Assembly: GCF_001078705.1 (NCBI RefSeq)
Contig: NZ_CDMW01000001.1
Span: 253,106 to 317,105, forward strand
Length of the DNA stretch: 64,000 nucleotides
Origin: Streptococcus sanguinis
GTDB lineage: Bacteria > Bacillota > Bacilli > Lactobacillales > Streptococcaceae
Reading direction: 5' to 3'
Part shown: positions 56,409-64,000 of the stretch, one piece after another
Position numbering within the stretch: the first letter of the stretch is position 1
How the letters are laid out: each line of letters begins with the position of its first letter
Made by a program: the position numbers and the translations under genes
The notes under the pieces: generated by a model
What the model was told of the DNA's origin: nothing
Database searches by the model: none
What the model saw: the letters and a program-made list of their open reading frames with translations, nothing else

Positions 56409-57035
56409 TTAGACAACTTTCAAAATTTCTTGATAAATATCATCTGCTAGAGAGCAGCCTTTTTGTAGGAGCTCTTCACCCTTGCTGCGATAGTCTGCGA
56501 CGAATGCTTCATCCTTGACACCTGACAGGTTGATGAGGACATTGAGCCAAGCCCCTTGCAGACCAGCCTTAAGGTTGAGAGCTGCGACTCCCAGGTCGCT
56601 GGCAGCATTGGTATTGGACTTGCCAACAGCCTTTTGAGTTGTTTGCAGGGCAGCCAAGATGTCTTCCATCATGCCATAAGGTGACTTGGTCGCTTCCTTG
56701 AGGGCTTGCTGCATAGCTTCCCGACGAGCAGCCTTATCTTCCTCTGTTTCCTTAGGCATATCAAAGACGGCGGAGACCAGATTAAAGGCTTCAGTGTCCT
56801 TGTCAATAGCTGCGAGCAGGCTTTCTTGGAGGCGGGCGCTTTCTGCATGCACTTGAGCAATTTCTGCTTCAAATTCTGCGTATTTTTTCTTGCCAAGGGT
56901 CAATTCACAGACCATTTTGGTTAGGGAAATACCGTTCGCTGCTGAAAGAGCAGCGGCAGAGCCGCCTCCTGGTGCAGGAGCGTCTGAGCCTAGGACTTGG
57001 GCGAATTCTGTCAAACTTAAATCTACTAATTTCAT
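56409..57035 (-). CDS. fchA: Formiminotetrahydrofolate cyclodeaminase
   Basis: 208 aa helical enzyme that converts 5-formimino-THF to 5,10-methenyl-THF and ammonia. Family motif APGGGSAAALSAANG at the N-terminus, GKSNTNAASDLGVAALNLKAGLQGA near the C-terminus. Separate gene here, whereas mammals fuse it to the formiminotransferase. 14 bp after ftcD; AGGAGG before ATG. Confidence 0.93.
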   Translation of the reverse strand: MKLVDLSLTEFAQVLGSDAPAPGGGSAAALSAANGISLTKMVCELTLGKKKYAEFEAEIAQVHAESARLQESLLAAIDKDTEAFNLVSAVFDMPKETEEDKAARREAMQQALKEATKSPYGMMEDILAALQTTQKAVGKSNTNAASDLGVAALNLKAGLQGAWLNVLINLSGVKDEAFVADYRSKGEELLQKGCSLADDIYQEILKVV

Positions 57036-57049
57036 AGGTTTCTGTCCTC

Positions 57050-57949
57050 CTAGCCCAGCAAATGGTTTTCCAGAACTTGCTTGCCGTAGTCAAAGTCTTC
57101 GATTTGCAGATAGTATTCTGCTGCATCAATCAAAGCCTTAGCTGGCGCCAAACCAATGACTTCTGAGCCGAGGATTCCAACTCCGTAGCGCTTAGCTTCA
57201 AAGCGAACAGTTTCAAAGACACGATAGAGTGGGAATTTTTCCAGATTGACCATGTTGATGGAAACCTGAGCAATGTTGCGGTCTTCCAGCATAACGCCAA
57301 TCGCTTTACAGTATTTGTAGCCACCGCTTGAACCACGGATGATTTTGGCAATATTGTTGGCAATTTCCAGATTGTCTGTATCCAAGTTTATGTTGTAGGC
57401 AATGAGCGGCATTCTAGCTCCGACAGCAGTGACACCAGCAGTTGGGTGAATCTTTCTTTCACCGTAGTCAGGCGCCCAGTCAGCTTCCAAGAGTTTTTCA
57501 GGCATGCCTTCAAATTGTCCTTTACGGACCTTAGCCAAGTTCTTACGCTCAGGACGAGTCGCTGCATCTTCATAGAGGAAGATAGGGATACCGAGCTCAC
57601 GGTTGATCCGCTCAGATACAGTCTTCGCAATTTCTACGCATTCCTCACTTGTGATGTCTTTGATCGGTACAAAAGGCAGGACATCAGTTGCGCCCATACG
57701 AGGGTGTTCACCCTGGTGTTTAGTCAAGTCAATATTTTCAGAAGCGTATTTAACCAAACGGAAAGCAACTTCCTGAATGTTTTGATCATCACCGACCAAG
57801 GTAAAGACGCTGCGGTTGTGGCTGGCATCAGAAGAGTGGTCCAGAAGTGTTACACCTGGCACGCTCTTAGCTACTTCCACTAGACCGTCAATGACCGCTT
57901 GGTTGCGGCCTTCAGAAAAGTTAGGAATACATTCAACAATTTTTGCCAT
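57050..57949 (-). CDS. ftcD: Glutamate formiminotransferase
   Basis: 299 aa. Transfers the formimino group from formiminoglutamate to THF, releasing glutamate. Family blocks ECIPNFSEGRNQ, LLDHSSDASHNRSVFT (catalytic His region), HPRMGATDVLPFVP and VGARMPLIAYNINL. Follows hutU after a 114-bp gap with a strong hairpin. Confidence 0.94.
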   Translation of the reverse strand: MAKIVECIPNFSEGRNQAVIDGLVEVAKSVPGVTLLDHSSDASHNRSVFTLVGDDQNIQEVAFRLVKYASENIDLTKHQGEHPRMGATDVLPFVPIKDITSEECVEIAKTVSERINRELGIPIFLYEDAATRPERKNLAKVRKGQFEGMPEKLLEADWAPDYGERKIHPTAGVTAVGARMPLIAYNINLDTDNLEIANNIAKIIRGSSGGYKYCKAIGVMLEDRNIAQVSINMVNLEKFPLYRVFETVRFEAKRYGVGILGSEVIGLAPAKALIDAAEYYLQIEDFDYGKQVLENHLLG

Positions 57950-58001
57950 AAGATATTACCTCGTGTTATATGTTATTAAAATTACAAAGTGAATAAAGTG
58001 G

Positions 58002-58047
58002 AACTTCCAGCTGAGCTAGATGTGAGATCTAGCTCAGTTCAGAAGTT
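58002..58047 (-). other. Strong hairpin between hutU and ftcD
   Basis: Perfect 11-bp stem CTGAGCTAGAT / ATCTAGCTCAG, loop GTGAG, then an internal loop and outer 6-bp stem AACTTC / GAAGTT. No U-tract follows on the minus strand, so not a classic terminator; suggests RNA processing or differential expression within the operon. Confidence 0.6.
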
Positions 58048-58063
58048 GGGGGACAAGTTTTTC

Positions 58064-60094
58064 CTATTCGAACAATTTCTTAACAGATTCTTTGACCAAA
58101 TCTTCGTCAGTTAAGTACGGAATGGTGATGTGGTCTGTTCCTTCATGGAGACGGTTGTACTCGATAGCTGTTTCGATAGCATGCTCATTGCGAGCCCAGT
58201 TACGACGAGCGACTCCGCCGATTGTATCCCAAGCGATAGCAGATTTGATGATTTCATCAATGCGTTCGCTGCCGTCCAGTACCAATCCAAAGCCACCGTT
58301 GATAGACTTACCGATACCAGTTCCGCCACCATTATGGAGAGCTACCAGACTCATACCGCGAGCTGCGTTACCAGCGTAACATTGCACAGCCATGTCGCAG
58401 GTTACATTAGAACCGTCCTTGATATTAGAAGTTTCACGGAATGGAGAGTCCGTACCAGATACGTCGTGGTGGTCACGGCCAATCATGACAGGACCAATCT
58501 TGCCTTCACGGACTAATTCATTGAACTTGAGGGCGATATTGACACGGCCCATACAGTCTTGGTAGAGAATGCGAGCCTGAGTTCCAACAACCAACTGGTT
58601 CTTTTCTGCATCGCGAATCCAGTTGTAGTTGTCGCGGTCTTGGTAGCGGCGGTTAGGGTCGATTACTTCCATAGCTGCATGGTCAGTAGCGACTAGGTCT
58701 TCGTGCTTACCGCTCAGACATACCCAACGGAAAGGACCATAACCATAGTCAAAGAGCATTGGGCCCATGATATCTTCGACATAAGATGGCCAAATGAAGC
58801 CGTCTTTGTCGTCAAAGCCATTCTTAGAAATTTCCTTGATGCCAGAGTCATAGACTGCCTTCATAAATGCATTACCGTAGTCAAAGAAGTAGGTACCGTT
58901 GCTAGTTAAGGTCTTGATTGCCTTGAAGTGACGTTCCAAGGTTTGGTCAACCAACTTAGCAAAGGTTTCCTTGTCTTCAGCTAGGAGGCGTGTCCGTTCT
59001 TCAAAGCTGATACCAGCCGGGCAGTAGCCGCCGTCATAGACATTGTGGCAAGAAGTTTGGTCAGACAGCAGATCTACATGGATATTGTTCTCGTTGACAT
59101 ATTCCAAGAGGTCTACGATGTTACCATGATAGGCAATAGAAGTTGATTCACCAGCTTCCAGAGCTTTTTGAGCCAAGTCGATAGCTTCTTTCGGACTTTC
59201 GGCTAACTGGCTAATCCAGCCTTGGGAGTGACGAGTTTCAATCCGAGAATAGTCTACCTCTGCCACGATTGCTACAGCTTTAGCAATTTCGGCCGCTTTC
59301 CCTTGAGCTCCACTCATGCCGCCCAGACCAGAAGAGATGAAGAGTTTGCCAGTCAGGTCGCCATCATCAGCTACACCTAGTTTCAAACGTCCAGCGTTAA
59401 GAAGTGTATTGAAAGTACCATGGACGATACCTTGAGGGCCAATGTACATCCAGCCGCCAGCTGTCATTTGACCGTAGTTGGTCACGCCCATTTCTTCAGC
59501 AATTTCCCAGTCCTTCATGTTGTCGTACTCACCGACCAAGAGGCCATTGGTAATGATAACACGAGGTGCTTCTGGTTTAGATTTGAAGAGTCCGAGTGGG
59601 TGGCCAGATTCCACGACCAAGGTTTGATGGTCGGTCATGATTTCCAAGTATTTCATGATGAGGTTGTACTGCATCCAGTTGGCGCAGACAGATCCAGTTT
59701 CACCATAAGTAACCAATTCATAAGGATAGAGTGCGATTTCAAAGCTCAGGTTGTTGTCAATCATAACCTGCATAGCCTTGGCTGCAGTACAGTTCCCTTT
59801 ATACTCATCAATTGGTTTGCCGTAGATGCGTTCTTTTGGACGCCAGCGGTAGCCATAAATCCGTCCGCGAGTTTTCAGTTCTTCCAGAAATTCTGGAATC
59901 ACTTCCTCATGGAATCTCTTCGGAATATAGCGAAGGGCATTTTTAAGAGCAATTTCGGTTTGAGCTTGAGTCAAACGGAAGCCCCGGTCAGGTGCTCGAC
60001 GGATGCCTTCTTGGAAAACTGTTTTTTCAGGCAGTACATCGTCTAATTTGACGGTCATTGCTCCTGCAATTTCATTTTCGCTAAAGTATGACAT
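58064..60094 (-). CDS. hutU: Urocanate hydratase HutU
   Basis: 676 aa (long streptococcal/firmicute form; the Bacillus/Pseudomonas enzyme is about 555). Hydrates urocanate to imidazolonepropionate using tightly bound NAD. NAD-binding glycine block SSGLGGMSGAQGKA, and WIGPQG-like MYIGPQGIVHGTFNT. First gene of the minus-strand operon; AAAGGAGG before ATG. Divergent from hutI. Confidence 0.94.
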   Translation of the reverse strand: MSYFSENEIAGAMTVKLDDVLPEKTVFQEGIRRAPDRGFRLTQAQTEIALKNALRYIPKRFHEEVIPEFLEELKTRGRIYGYRWRPKERIYGKPIDEYKGNCTAAKAMQVMIDNNLSFEIALYPYELVTYGETGSVCANWMQYNLIMKYLEIMTDHQTLVVESGHPLGLFKSKPEAPRVIITNGLLVGEYDNMKDWEIAEEMGVTNYGQMTAGGWMYIGPQGIVHGTFNTLLNAGRLKLGVADDGDLTGKLFISSGLGGMSGAQGKAAEIAKAVAIVAEVDYSRIETRHSQGWISQLAESPKEAIDLAQKALEAGESTSIAYHGNIVDLLEYVNENNIHVDLLSDQTSCHNVYDGGYCPAGISFEERTRLLAEDKETFAKLVDQTLERHFKAIKTLTSNGTYFFDYGNAFMKAVYDSGIKEISKNGFDDKDGFIWPSYVEDIMGPMLFDYGYGPFRWVCLSGKHEDLVATDHAAMEVIDPNRRYQDRDNYNWIRDAEKNQLVVGTQARILYQDCMGRVNIALKFNELVREGKIGPVMIGRDHHDVSGTDSPFRETSNIKDGSNVTCDMAVQCYAGNAARGMSLVALHNGGGTGIGKSINGGFGLVLDGSERIDEIIKSAIAWDTIGGVARRNWARNEHAIETAIEYNRLHEGTDHITIPYLTDEDLVKESVKKLFE

Positions 60095-60140
60095 GAAAAA
60101 TCCTCCTTTTAGTCAAGTGTAAAATATCTTTCTCCTACAT

Positions 60141-60170
60141 TCTATAAGACTCCCGTCCATAAAGAGTCAA
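60141..60170 (-). promoter_or_regulatory. Promoter of the hutU-hutG operon
   Basis: Minus strand TTGACT, 17-18-bp spacer, TTATAG/TATAGA. Confidence 0.6.
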
Positions 60171-60221
60171 GAAAATGACAAAAACAGTAAAAAAAGCGGG
60201 GCTCCTATCTTTTACAAGCTT

Positions 60222-60250
60222 TTGACTATAATTTGACGATAGTGTATTAT
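60222..60250 (+). promoter_or_regulatory. Promoter of hutI
   Basis: TTGACT, 17-bp spacer, TATTAT. The two divergent hut promoters have -35 elements about 50 bp apart; no obvious operator palindrome is seen between them. Confidence 0.6.
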
Positions 60251-60293
60251 GATGAAAAGCAAATATGTCGGAAAATGAAATGGAGGAACAAGC

Positions 60294-61559
60294 ATGACTG
60301 CTGATTTACTATTAACTCACTTTAATCAAGTCTTCTGTCCCAAGGATCTTGGCCATCCCCTTTTTGGCGAGGAGATGAAGGAAGCTCAAGTTTTGGAAGA
60401 CGGCTACATTGCAGTCAAAGACGGCAAAATCCTAGCAGTTGGAAGCGGAGAGCCGGATGCCAGTCTGGTTGGACCTGATACTAAGATTCAGTCTTATGAG
60501 GGCAAGATTGCTACACCTGGCTTGATCGACTGTCACACTCACTTGGTCTACGGTGGCAGCCGGGAGCATGAATTTGCTAAGAAGTTAGCCGGTGTCCCTT
60601 ATCTGGAAATTCTTGCTCATGGCGGTGGTATTCTCAGTACAGTCCGAGCAACTCGAGAAGCTTCTTTTGACACTCTCTATGATAAGTCTAAGAGACTGCT
60701 GGACTATATGCTGCTGCATGGGGTGACGACTGTTGAGGCCAAGAGTGGCTATGGTTTGGACTGGGAAACAGAGAAGCGCCAGCTGGATGTCGTTGGGGCT
60801 TTGGACCGTGACCACGATATTGATTTGGTTTCGACCTTTATGGCTGCCCACGCCGTTCCACCAGAATACAAGGGACGTTCTCAGGAATATCTGGAGCTTA
60901 TCGTCGAGGAAATGCTGCCTCGGGTAAAAGCAGAAAATCTAGCTGAGTTCTGTGATATTTTCTGTGAAAAAGGCGTCTTTACAGCTGACGAGTCGCGCTA
61001 CCTGCTTTCTAAGGCTAAGGAAATGGGCTTCAAGCTTCGTATCCATGCTGATGAAATCGAGTCTATCGGTGGAGTAGATGTAGCAGCTGAACTGGGAGCA
61101 ACTAGTGCAGAGCACTTGATGGTAGCGACCGATGAGGGCATTCGCAAGATGGCGGAAGCCAAGGTTATCGGCAATCTCCTGCCAGCGACTACCTTCAGTC
61201 TGATGGAAGATACCTATGCACCAGCCCGTAAGATGCTGGAAGCTGGTATGGCCATCACCCTGACCACCGACAGCAATCCAGGCTCTTGTCCGACAGCTAA
61301 CCTGCAGTTTGTTATGCAGCTGGGCTGCTTTATGATGCGTCTGACGCCAGTAGAAGTTCTGAACGCTGTAACCATCAATGCGGCCTACTCAGTTAACCGT
61401 CAAGATAAAATTGGCAGCTTTGATACTGGCAAGCAGGCTGACATTACCATCCTAGACGCTAAGAATATTGACTATCCACTTTATTTCTTTGCGACTAACC
61501 TGACCCATCAGGTTTACAAGGCTGGAAAACTGGTCGTCGATCAAGGTAGAATTGTCTAG
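60294..61559 (+). CDS. hutI: Imidazolonepropionase HutI
   Basis: 421 aa amidohydrolase that opens imidazolonepropionate to formiminoglutamate. Metal motif [36 protein letters not shown] and [11 protein letters not shown] are typical of HutI. Ribosome site TGGAGG. Divergent from the other hut genes, completing the pathway histidine - urocanate - imidazolonepropionate - formiminoglutamate. Confidence 0.95.
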   Translation: MTADLLLTHFNQVFCPKDLGHPLFGEEMKEAQVLEDGYIAVKDGKILAVGSGEPDASLVGPDTKIQSYEGKIATPGLIDCHTHLVYGGSREHEFAKKLAGVPYLEILAHGGGILSTVRATREASFDTLYDKSKRLLDYMLLHGVTTVEAKSGYGLDWETEKRQLDVVGALDRDHDIDLVSTFMAAHAVPPEYKGRSQEYLELIVEEMLPRVKAENLAEFCDIFCEKGVFTADESRYLLSKAKEMGFKLRIHADEIESIGGVDVAAELGATSAEHLMVATDEGIRKMAEAKVIGNLLPATTFSLMEDTYAPARKMLEAGMAITLTTDSNPGSCPTANLQFVMQLGCFMMRLTPVEVLNAVTINAAYSVNRQDKIGSFDTGKQADITILDAKNIDYPLYFFATNLTHQVYKAGKLVVDQGRIV

Positions 61560-61587
61560 CCTCTCTAAAAACGAATCTTATTTTTCG

Positions 61588-61617
61588 AACTCTCTTTGGT
61601 AACAGGGAGAGTTTTCT
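61588..61617 (+). terminator. Terminator of hutI
   Basis: Stem AACTCTC / GAGAGTT, 12-nt loop, tail TTTTCTTT. Confidence 0.7.
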
Positions 61618-61635
61618 TTATATCAAAACTTTTCC

Positions 61636-61664
61636 TTGCCATTCTGCTGGAAGTCTGCTATAAT
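61636..61664 (+). promoter_or_regulatory. Promoter of rpsF-ssb-rpsR
   Basis: TTGCCA, 17-bp spacer, TATAAT. Confidence 0.8.
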
Positions 61665-61670
61665 AGTTAT

Positions 61671-61736
61671 TTGTGAGCAAACCTCACTTACCCCTTGCAA
61701 AGTCTTGGGGTCATTAGACCAAAAGGAGGAAAAATC
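61671..61736 (+). promoter_or_regulatory. rpsF 5' leader with hairpin, candidate S6:S18 autoregulatory element
   Basis: About 66-nt leader with hairpin ACCCC / GGGGT (61690-61711) followed by AAAAGGAGG. In many bacteria the S6:S18 complex binds an rpsF leader to repress the operon. I do not see a clear bulged CCG typical of that motif, so assignment is tentative. Confidence 0.35.
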
Positions 61737-61737
61737 A

Positions 61738-62028
61738 ATGGCTAAATACGAAATTCTTTATATTATTCGTCCAAACATTGAAGAAGAAGCTAAAAACGCT
61801 TTGGTAGCACGCTTTGACTCTATCTTGACTGACAACGGTGCAACTGTTGTTGAATCAAAAGACTGGGAAAAACGTCGTCTTGCATACGAAATCCAAGATT
61901 TCCGTGAAGGACTTTACCACATCGTTAACGTTGAAGCAAACGACGATGCAGCTCTTAAAGAGTTTGACCGTCTTTCAAAAATCAACGCTGACATTCTTCG
62001 TCACATGATCGTCAAACTTGACGCTTAA
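61738..62028 (+). CDS. rpsF: 30S ribosomal protein S6
   Basis: 96 aa, normal length; [20 protein letters not shown] start, [25 protein letters not shown] core. ATG 61738 with AAAAGGAGGA upstream; the open frame runs back to 61636, which is inside the promoter. Codon use strongly biased. First gene of the conserved rpsF-ssb-rpsR operon. Confidence 0.97.
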   Translation: MAKYEILYIIRPNIEEEAKNALVARFDSILTDNGATVVESKDWEKRRLAYEIQDFREGLYHIVNVEANDDAALKEFDRLSKINADILRHMIVKLDA

Positions 62029-62039
62029 GAAGGTAGAAT

Positions 62040-62534
62040 ATGATTAATAACGTTGTACTGGTGGGTCGCATGACCCGTGATGCCGAGCTTCGCTATACTC
62101 CGCAGAACCAAGCGGTCGCAACATTTACTCTGGCTGTCAATCGCAACTTTAAAAATCAAAGTGGCGAGCGAGAAGCAGACTTTATCAATGTTGTCATCTG
62201 GCGCCAGCAGGCAGAAAATCTTGCAAACTGGGCTAAAAAAGGAGCCCTGATCGGAATTACAGGCCGTATTCAAACGCGTAACTACGAGAATCAGCAAGGC
62301 CAGCGTGTCTATGTCACAGAAGTTGTTGCGGAAAATTTCCAACTTTTGGAAAGCCGCTCTAATCGTGAAGGTCAGTCATCTGGCGGATACGGTGGGAACA
62401 GCTTCGGCGGCAGCACTGCTCCAAGTTATGGCAGTGCAGACTCGTCTAACCAAGTACCGAACTTTTCTCGTGATGAGAGCCCATTTGGCAATTCTAACCC
62501 GATGGATATCTCAGACGACGATCTACCTTTCTAA
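62040..62534 (+). CDS. ssb: Single-stranded DNA-binding protein SsbA
   Basis: 164 aa. OB-fold ([62 protein letters not shown]), a Gly/Ser-rich linker from about residue 110, and the acidic C-terminal tip DISDDDLPF that recruits repair and replication partners. The essential housekeeping paralogue (in S6-S18 operon), not the competence SsbB. Confidence 0.97.
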   Translation: MINNVVLVGRMTRDAELRYTPQNQAVATFTLAVNRNFKNQSGEREADFINVVIWRQQAENLANWAKKGALIGITGRIQTRNYENQQGQRVYVTEVVAENFQLLESRSNREGQSSGGYGGNSFGGSTAPSYGSADSSNQVPNFSRDESPFGNSNPMDISDDDLPF

Positions 62535-62570
62535 GGATCGAATCTAACTATAATATAAAGGAGAAAACAC

Positions 62571-62810
62571 ATGGCTCAACAACGTCGTGGCGGATTCAAA
62601 CGCCGTAAAAAAGTTGATTACATCGCAGCGAACAAAATTGAATATGTTGATTACAGAGATACTGAGCTTCTTAGCCGTTTCGTTTCAGAACGTGGGAAAA
62701 TCCTTCCTCGTCGCGTAACAGGAACTTCAGCTAAAAACCAACGTAAAGTAACAACAGCTATCAAACGCGCTCGCGTAATGGCTTTGATGCCTTTCGTAAA
62801 TGAAGACTAA
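62571..62810 (+). CDS. rpsR: 30S ribosomal protein S18
   Basis: 79 aa, [43 protein letters not shown] typical of S18. Ribosome site AAAGGAG. Ends the operon before the terminator at 62819. Confidence 0.97.
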   Translation: MAQQRRGGFKRRKKVDYIAANKIEYVDYRDTELLSRFVSERGKILPRRVTGTSAKNQRKVTTAIKRARVMALMPFVNED

Positions 62811-62818
62811 TTAAATTG

Positions 62819-62846
62819 ACAGCAGGCTCTAGCTTGCTGTTTTTTG
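62819..62846 (+). terminator. Terminator of rpsF-ssb-rpsR
   Basis: Stem ACAGCAGGCT / AGCTTGCTGT (one G-T), 2-nt apparent loop (effectively larger), then TTTTTTG. Confidence 0.85.
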
Positions 62847-62853
62847 TTTTATC

Positions 62854-62870
62854 ATTGACAAAATGTCAGT
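62854..62870 (+). promoter_or_regulatory. TetR operator 1, overlapping the regulator's own -35
   Basis: ATTGACAAAATGTCAGT, imperfect copy of the palindrome ACTGACA-N3-TGTCAGT. It contains the -35 TTGACA (62855-62860); with 17-bp spacer the -10 TATACT is at 62878-62883. Binding would autorepress. Confidence 0.75.
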
Positions 62871-62904
62871 GGAGTGCTATACTGACCACAAGGAGGCAGA
62901 AATC

Positions 62905-63519
62905 ATGCGTGATGTCAAGGAAGTAGAGGTGCGGCGGGCGGAGATTATGTCTGCAGCCTTGCAGCTCTTTGCCCAAAAGGGCTATCTAAAGACAAGGACT
63001 CAAGACATTATTGATAAGCTTGGAATTTCTCGAGGCCTGCTTTACTATCATTTTAAGGACAAGGAAGATATTCTCTATTGTCTGATTGAAAAGAACTCTG
63101 AACCATTGCTGAGAAAGCTAGAACAGATTAGCTATCAGCCAAATGTTGGAGCCAAGGAAAAAATCAGAACCTTTATTGAGGCGACCCTTATCCCAGAGGA
63201 AAGCAGAACACAGGAAAATCAAGTCTTGCAAGAAACAGTCAATTTAGAGACCAATCGCTATGTTTTGGATCGCTTTTATCATAGACTATGTGAGCGGATG
63301 ATTGTTTTCTTTACTCATATCTTGGAGGAAGGTCAGAAATCTGGAGATTTTCATTTGAAATATCCGCATGAAACGGCTTCTTTTCTCATGACTGCCTACG
63401 TCTTTGTGTCCAATGATATCAAGATGAGTCAGGAAAAACCAGAGACTTTGCAGGATTATCTCACTAGCTTCCAGGCAATTCTAGAAAGAAGCTTAGGATT
63501 AGAAGAATCTATTTTTTAG
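62905..63519 (+). CDS. TetR-family transcriptional repressor
   Basis: 204 aa from ATG 62905 (AAGGAGG upstream; open frame from 62863 lies within the promoter). N-terminal TetR HTH: RRAEIMSAALQLFAQKGYLKTRTQDIIDKLGISRGLLYYHFKDKEDIL. C-terminal ligand domain unassigned. Flanked by three copies of one palindrome, one on its own promoter and two before the ABC transporter gene, so it very likely represses both. Ligand unknown. Confidence 0.88.
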   Translation: MRDVKEVEVRRAEIMSAALQLFAQKGYLKTRTQDIIDKLGISRGLLYYHFKDKEDILYCLIEKNSEPLLRKLEQISYQPNVGAKEKIRTFIEATLIPEESRTQENQVLQETVNLETNRYVLDRFYHRLCERMIVFFTHILEEGQKSGDFHLKYPHETASFLMTAYVFVSNDIKMSQEKPETLQDYLTSFQAILERSLGLEESIF

Positions 63520-63557
63520 AAGAGACGGCAGTTTTCTGCCTTTTATTTAGAAACGAA

Positions 63558-63574
63558 ACTGACAAACTGTCAGT
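63558..63574 (+). promoter_or_regulatory. TetR operator 2
   Basis: ACTGACAAACTGTCAGT, perfect half-sites (AACTGACA / TGTCAGTT including flanks). Confidence 0.75.
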
Positions 63575-63623
63575 TAGAATTTTCAATCTTTTGATTTTAA
63601 TATTTAAAAAATTTTACATTAAT

Positions 63624-63640
63624 ACTGACAAAATGTCAGT
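63624..63640 (+). promoter_or_regulatory. TetR operator 3, just upstream of the ABC gene
   Basis: ACTGACAAAATGTCAGT, perfect half-sites, 66 bp from operator 2 (about six helical turns) and 21 bp before the ATPase ATG. Confidence 0.75.
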
Positions 63641-63660
63641 TTAAATAAAAGGAGAAATTC

Positions 63661-64000
63661 ATGTTAAAAATAGAACATTTAACAAAAGTATATAGCAACG
63701 GTAAAAAGGCAGTGGATGATCTTAGTCTGATGGTGGAGCCTGGGGATATTTATGGCTTCATCGGCGCTAATGGAGCAGGTAAAACATCCACCATTAAGTC
63801 GATTGTGGGGATTCATGATTTTGATAAAGGAGAGATTTATATCTGCGGGCACTCTATCAGGAAGGAGTCCTTGCTTTGTAAGAAAAAGATGGCGTTTTTG
63901 CCGGATAACCCAGACCTTTATAAAAATCTGACTGCAAGGCAGTTTTTGGACTTTGTAGCAGATATTTATAGAGTCTCTATGGAAAAAAGGCAAGCGGCTA
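63661..64000 (+). CDS. ABC transporter ATP-binding protein, 3' end cut by the window
   Basis: First 113 codons of an ABC-2-type ATPase: MLKIEHLTKVYSNGKKAVDDLSL, Walker A GANGAGKTS, Q-loop region KKMAFLPDNPDLYKNLTARQFLDF. Ribosome site AAAGGAG. The frame is open at the window end; signature and Walker B are not visible. Probably an exporter operon under the TetR regulator. Confidence 0.88.
   Translation, partial: MLKIEHLTKVYSNGKKAVDDLSLMVEPGDIYGFIGANGAGKTSTIKSIVGIHDFDKGEIYICGHSIRKESLLCKKKMAFLPDNPDLYKNLTARQFLDFVADIYRVSMEKRQAA

Noticed and set aside
59420-60046. 208-codon plus-strand open frame
   Set aside because: Antisense shadow of hutU; the sense frame has full urocanase homology.

Overview
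The window looks like chromosomal DNA of an oral (viridans) Streptococcus, most likely Streptococcus sanguinis or the close relative S. gordonii. Evidence is a pyruvate oxidase (spxB), a complete streptococcal-type hut operon with C1-recycling genes, rpsF-ssb-rpsR, a BusR-type osmoregulator, PabBC fusion, low-to-moderate GC and canonical Gram-positive promoters and Shine-Dalgarno sites. The species is an inference; no rRNA or tRNA is present to fix it. No phage, insertion sequence, CRISPR array or origin was seen.

Layout. 1-5.2 kb: methionine block (5'-truncated msrAB, the metQNI importer behind a Cmb-box-like site, an MTA/SAH-deaminase-like amidohydrolase). 5.4-9.5 kb: CapA-like metallophosphatase, two unrecognised membrane proteins, an AraC regulator and a GH1 6-phospho-beta-glucosidase wrecked by an internal deletion. 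9.6-13.4 kb: glycine-betaine importer with its c-di-AMP-type repressor BusR and bipartite operators. 13.6-17.6 kb: HAD phosphatase, SGNH esterase, spxB with two degenerate cre sites, VOC protein. 17.8-20.8 kb: polar amino-acid ABC importer, very likely for cystine because its promoter carries a near-perfect Cmb-box. 21-24 kb: duplicated DUF3592 membrane protein and an intact GH1 enzyme.

24.0-32.8 kb is the most interesting part: a two-component system (OmpR-type regulator plus a short histidine kinase without an extracellular sensor domain) followed by four BcrA/LanF-like ABC modules on the opposite strand. Each of the four ATPase promoters, and the regulator's own promoter, carries the same operator of four 11-bp direct repeats ending TTCTnAA, so the whole cluster reads as one antimicrobial-peptide response regulon. 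One of the four modules is decayed (broken Walker A, truncated, no permease).

32.9-43 kb: pabBC, small membrane protein, AI-2E-family exporter, metE-metF with a perfect MET-box, AraC regulator and alpha-galactosidase. 43-50 kb: a three-gene envelope glycan operon (GT2-GtrA, phosphodiester glycosidase, membrane protein), a PrsW-family protease and, divergently, a 1018-residue SARP/AAA-ATPase/TPR regulator. 50-61.6 kb: hutG, hutH, permease, hutD, fhs, fchA, ftcD, hutU on the minus strand with hutI divergent. Together these convert histidine to glutamate and pass the formimino carbon to folate. 61.7-64 kb: rpsF-ssb-rpsR, then a TetR regulator with three copies of a TGACA-TGTCA palindrome, next to an ABC ATPase cut by the window end.
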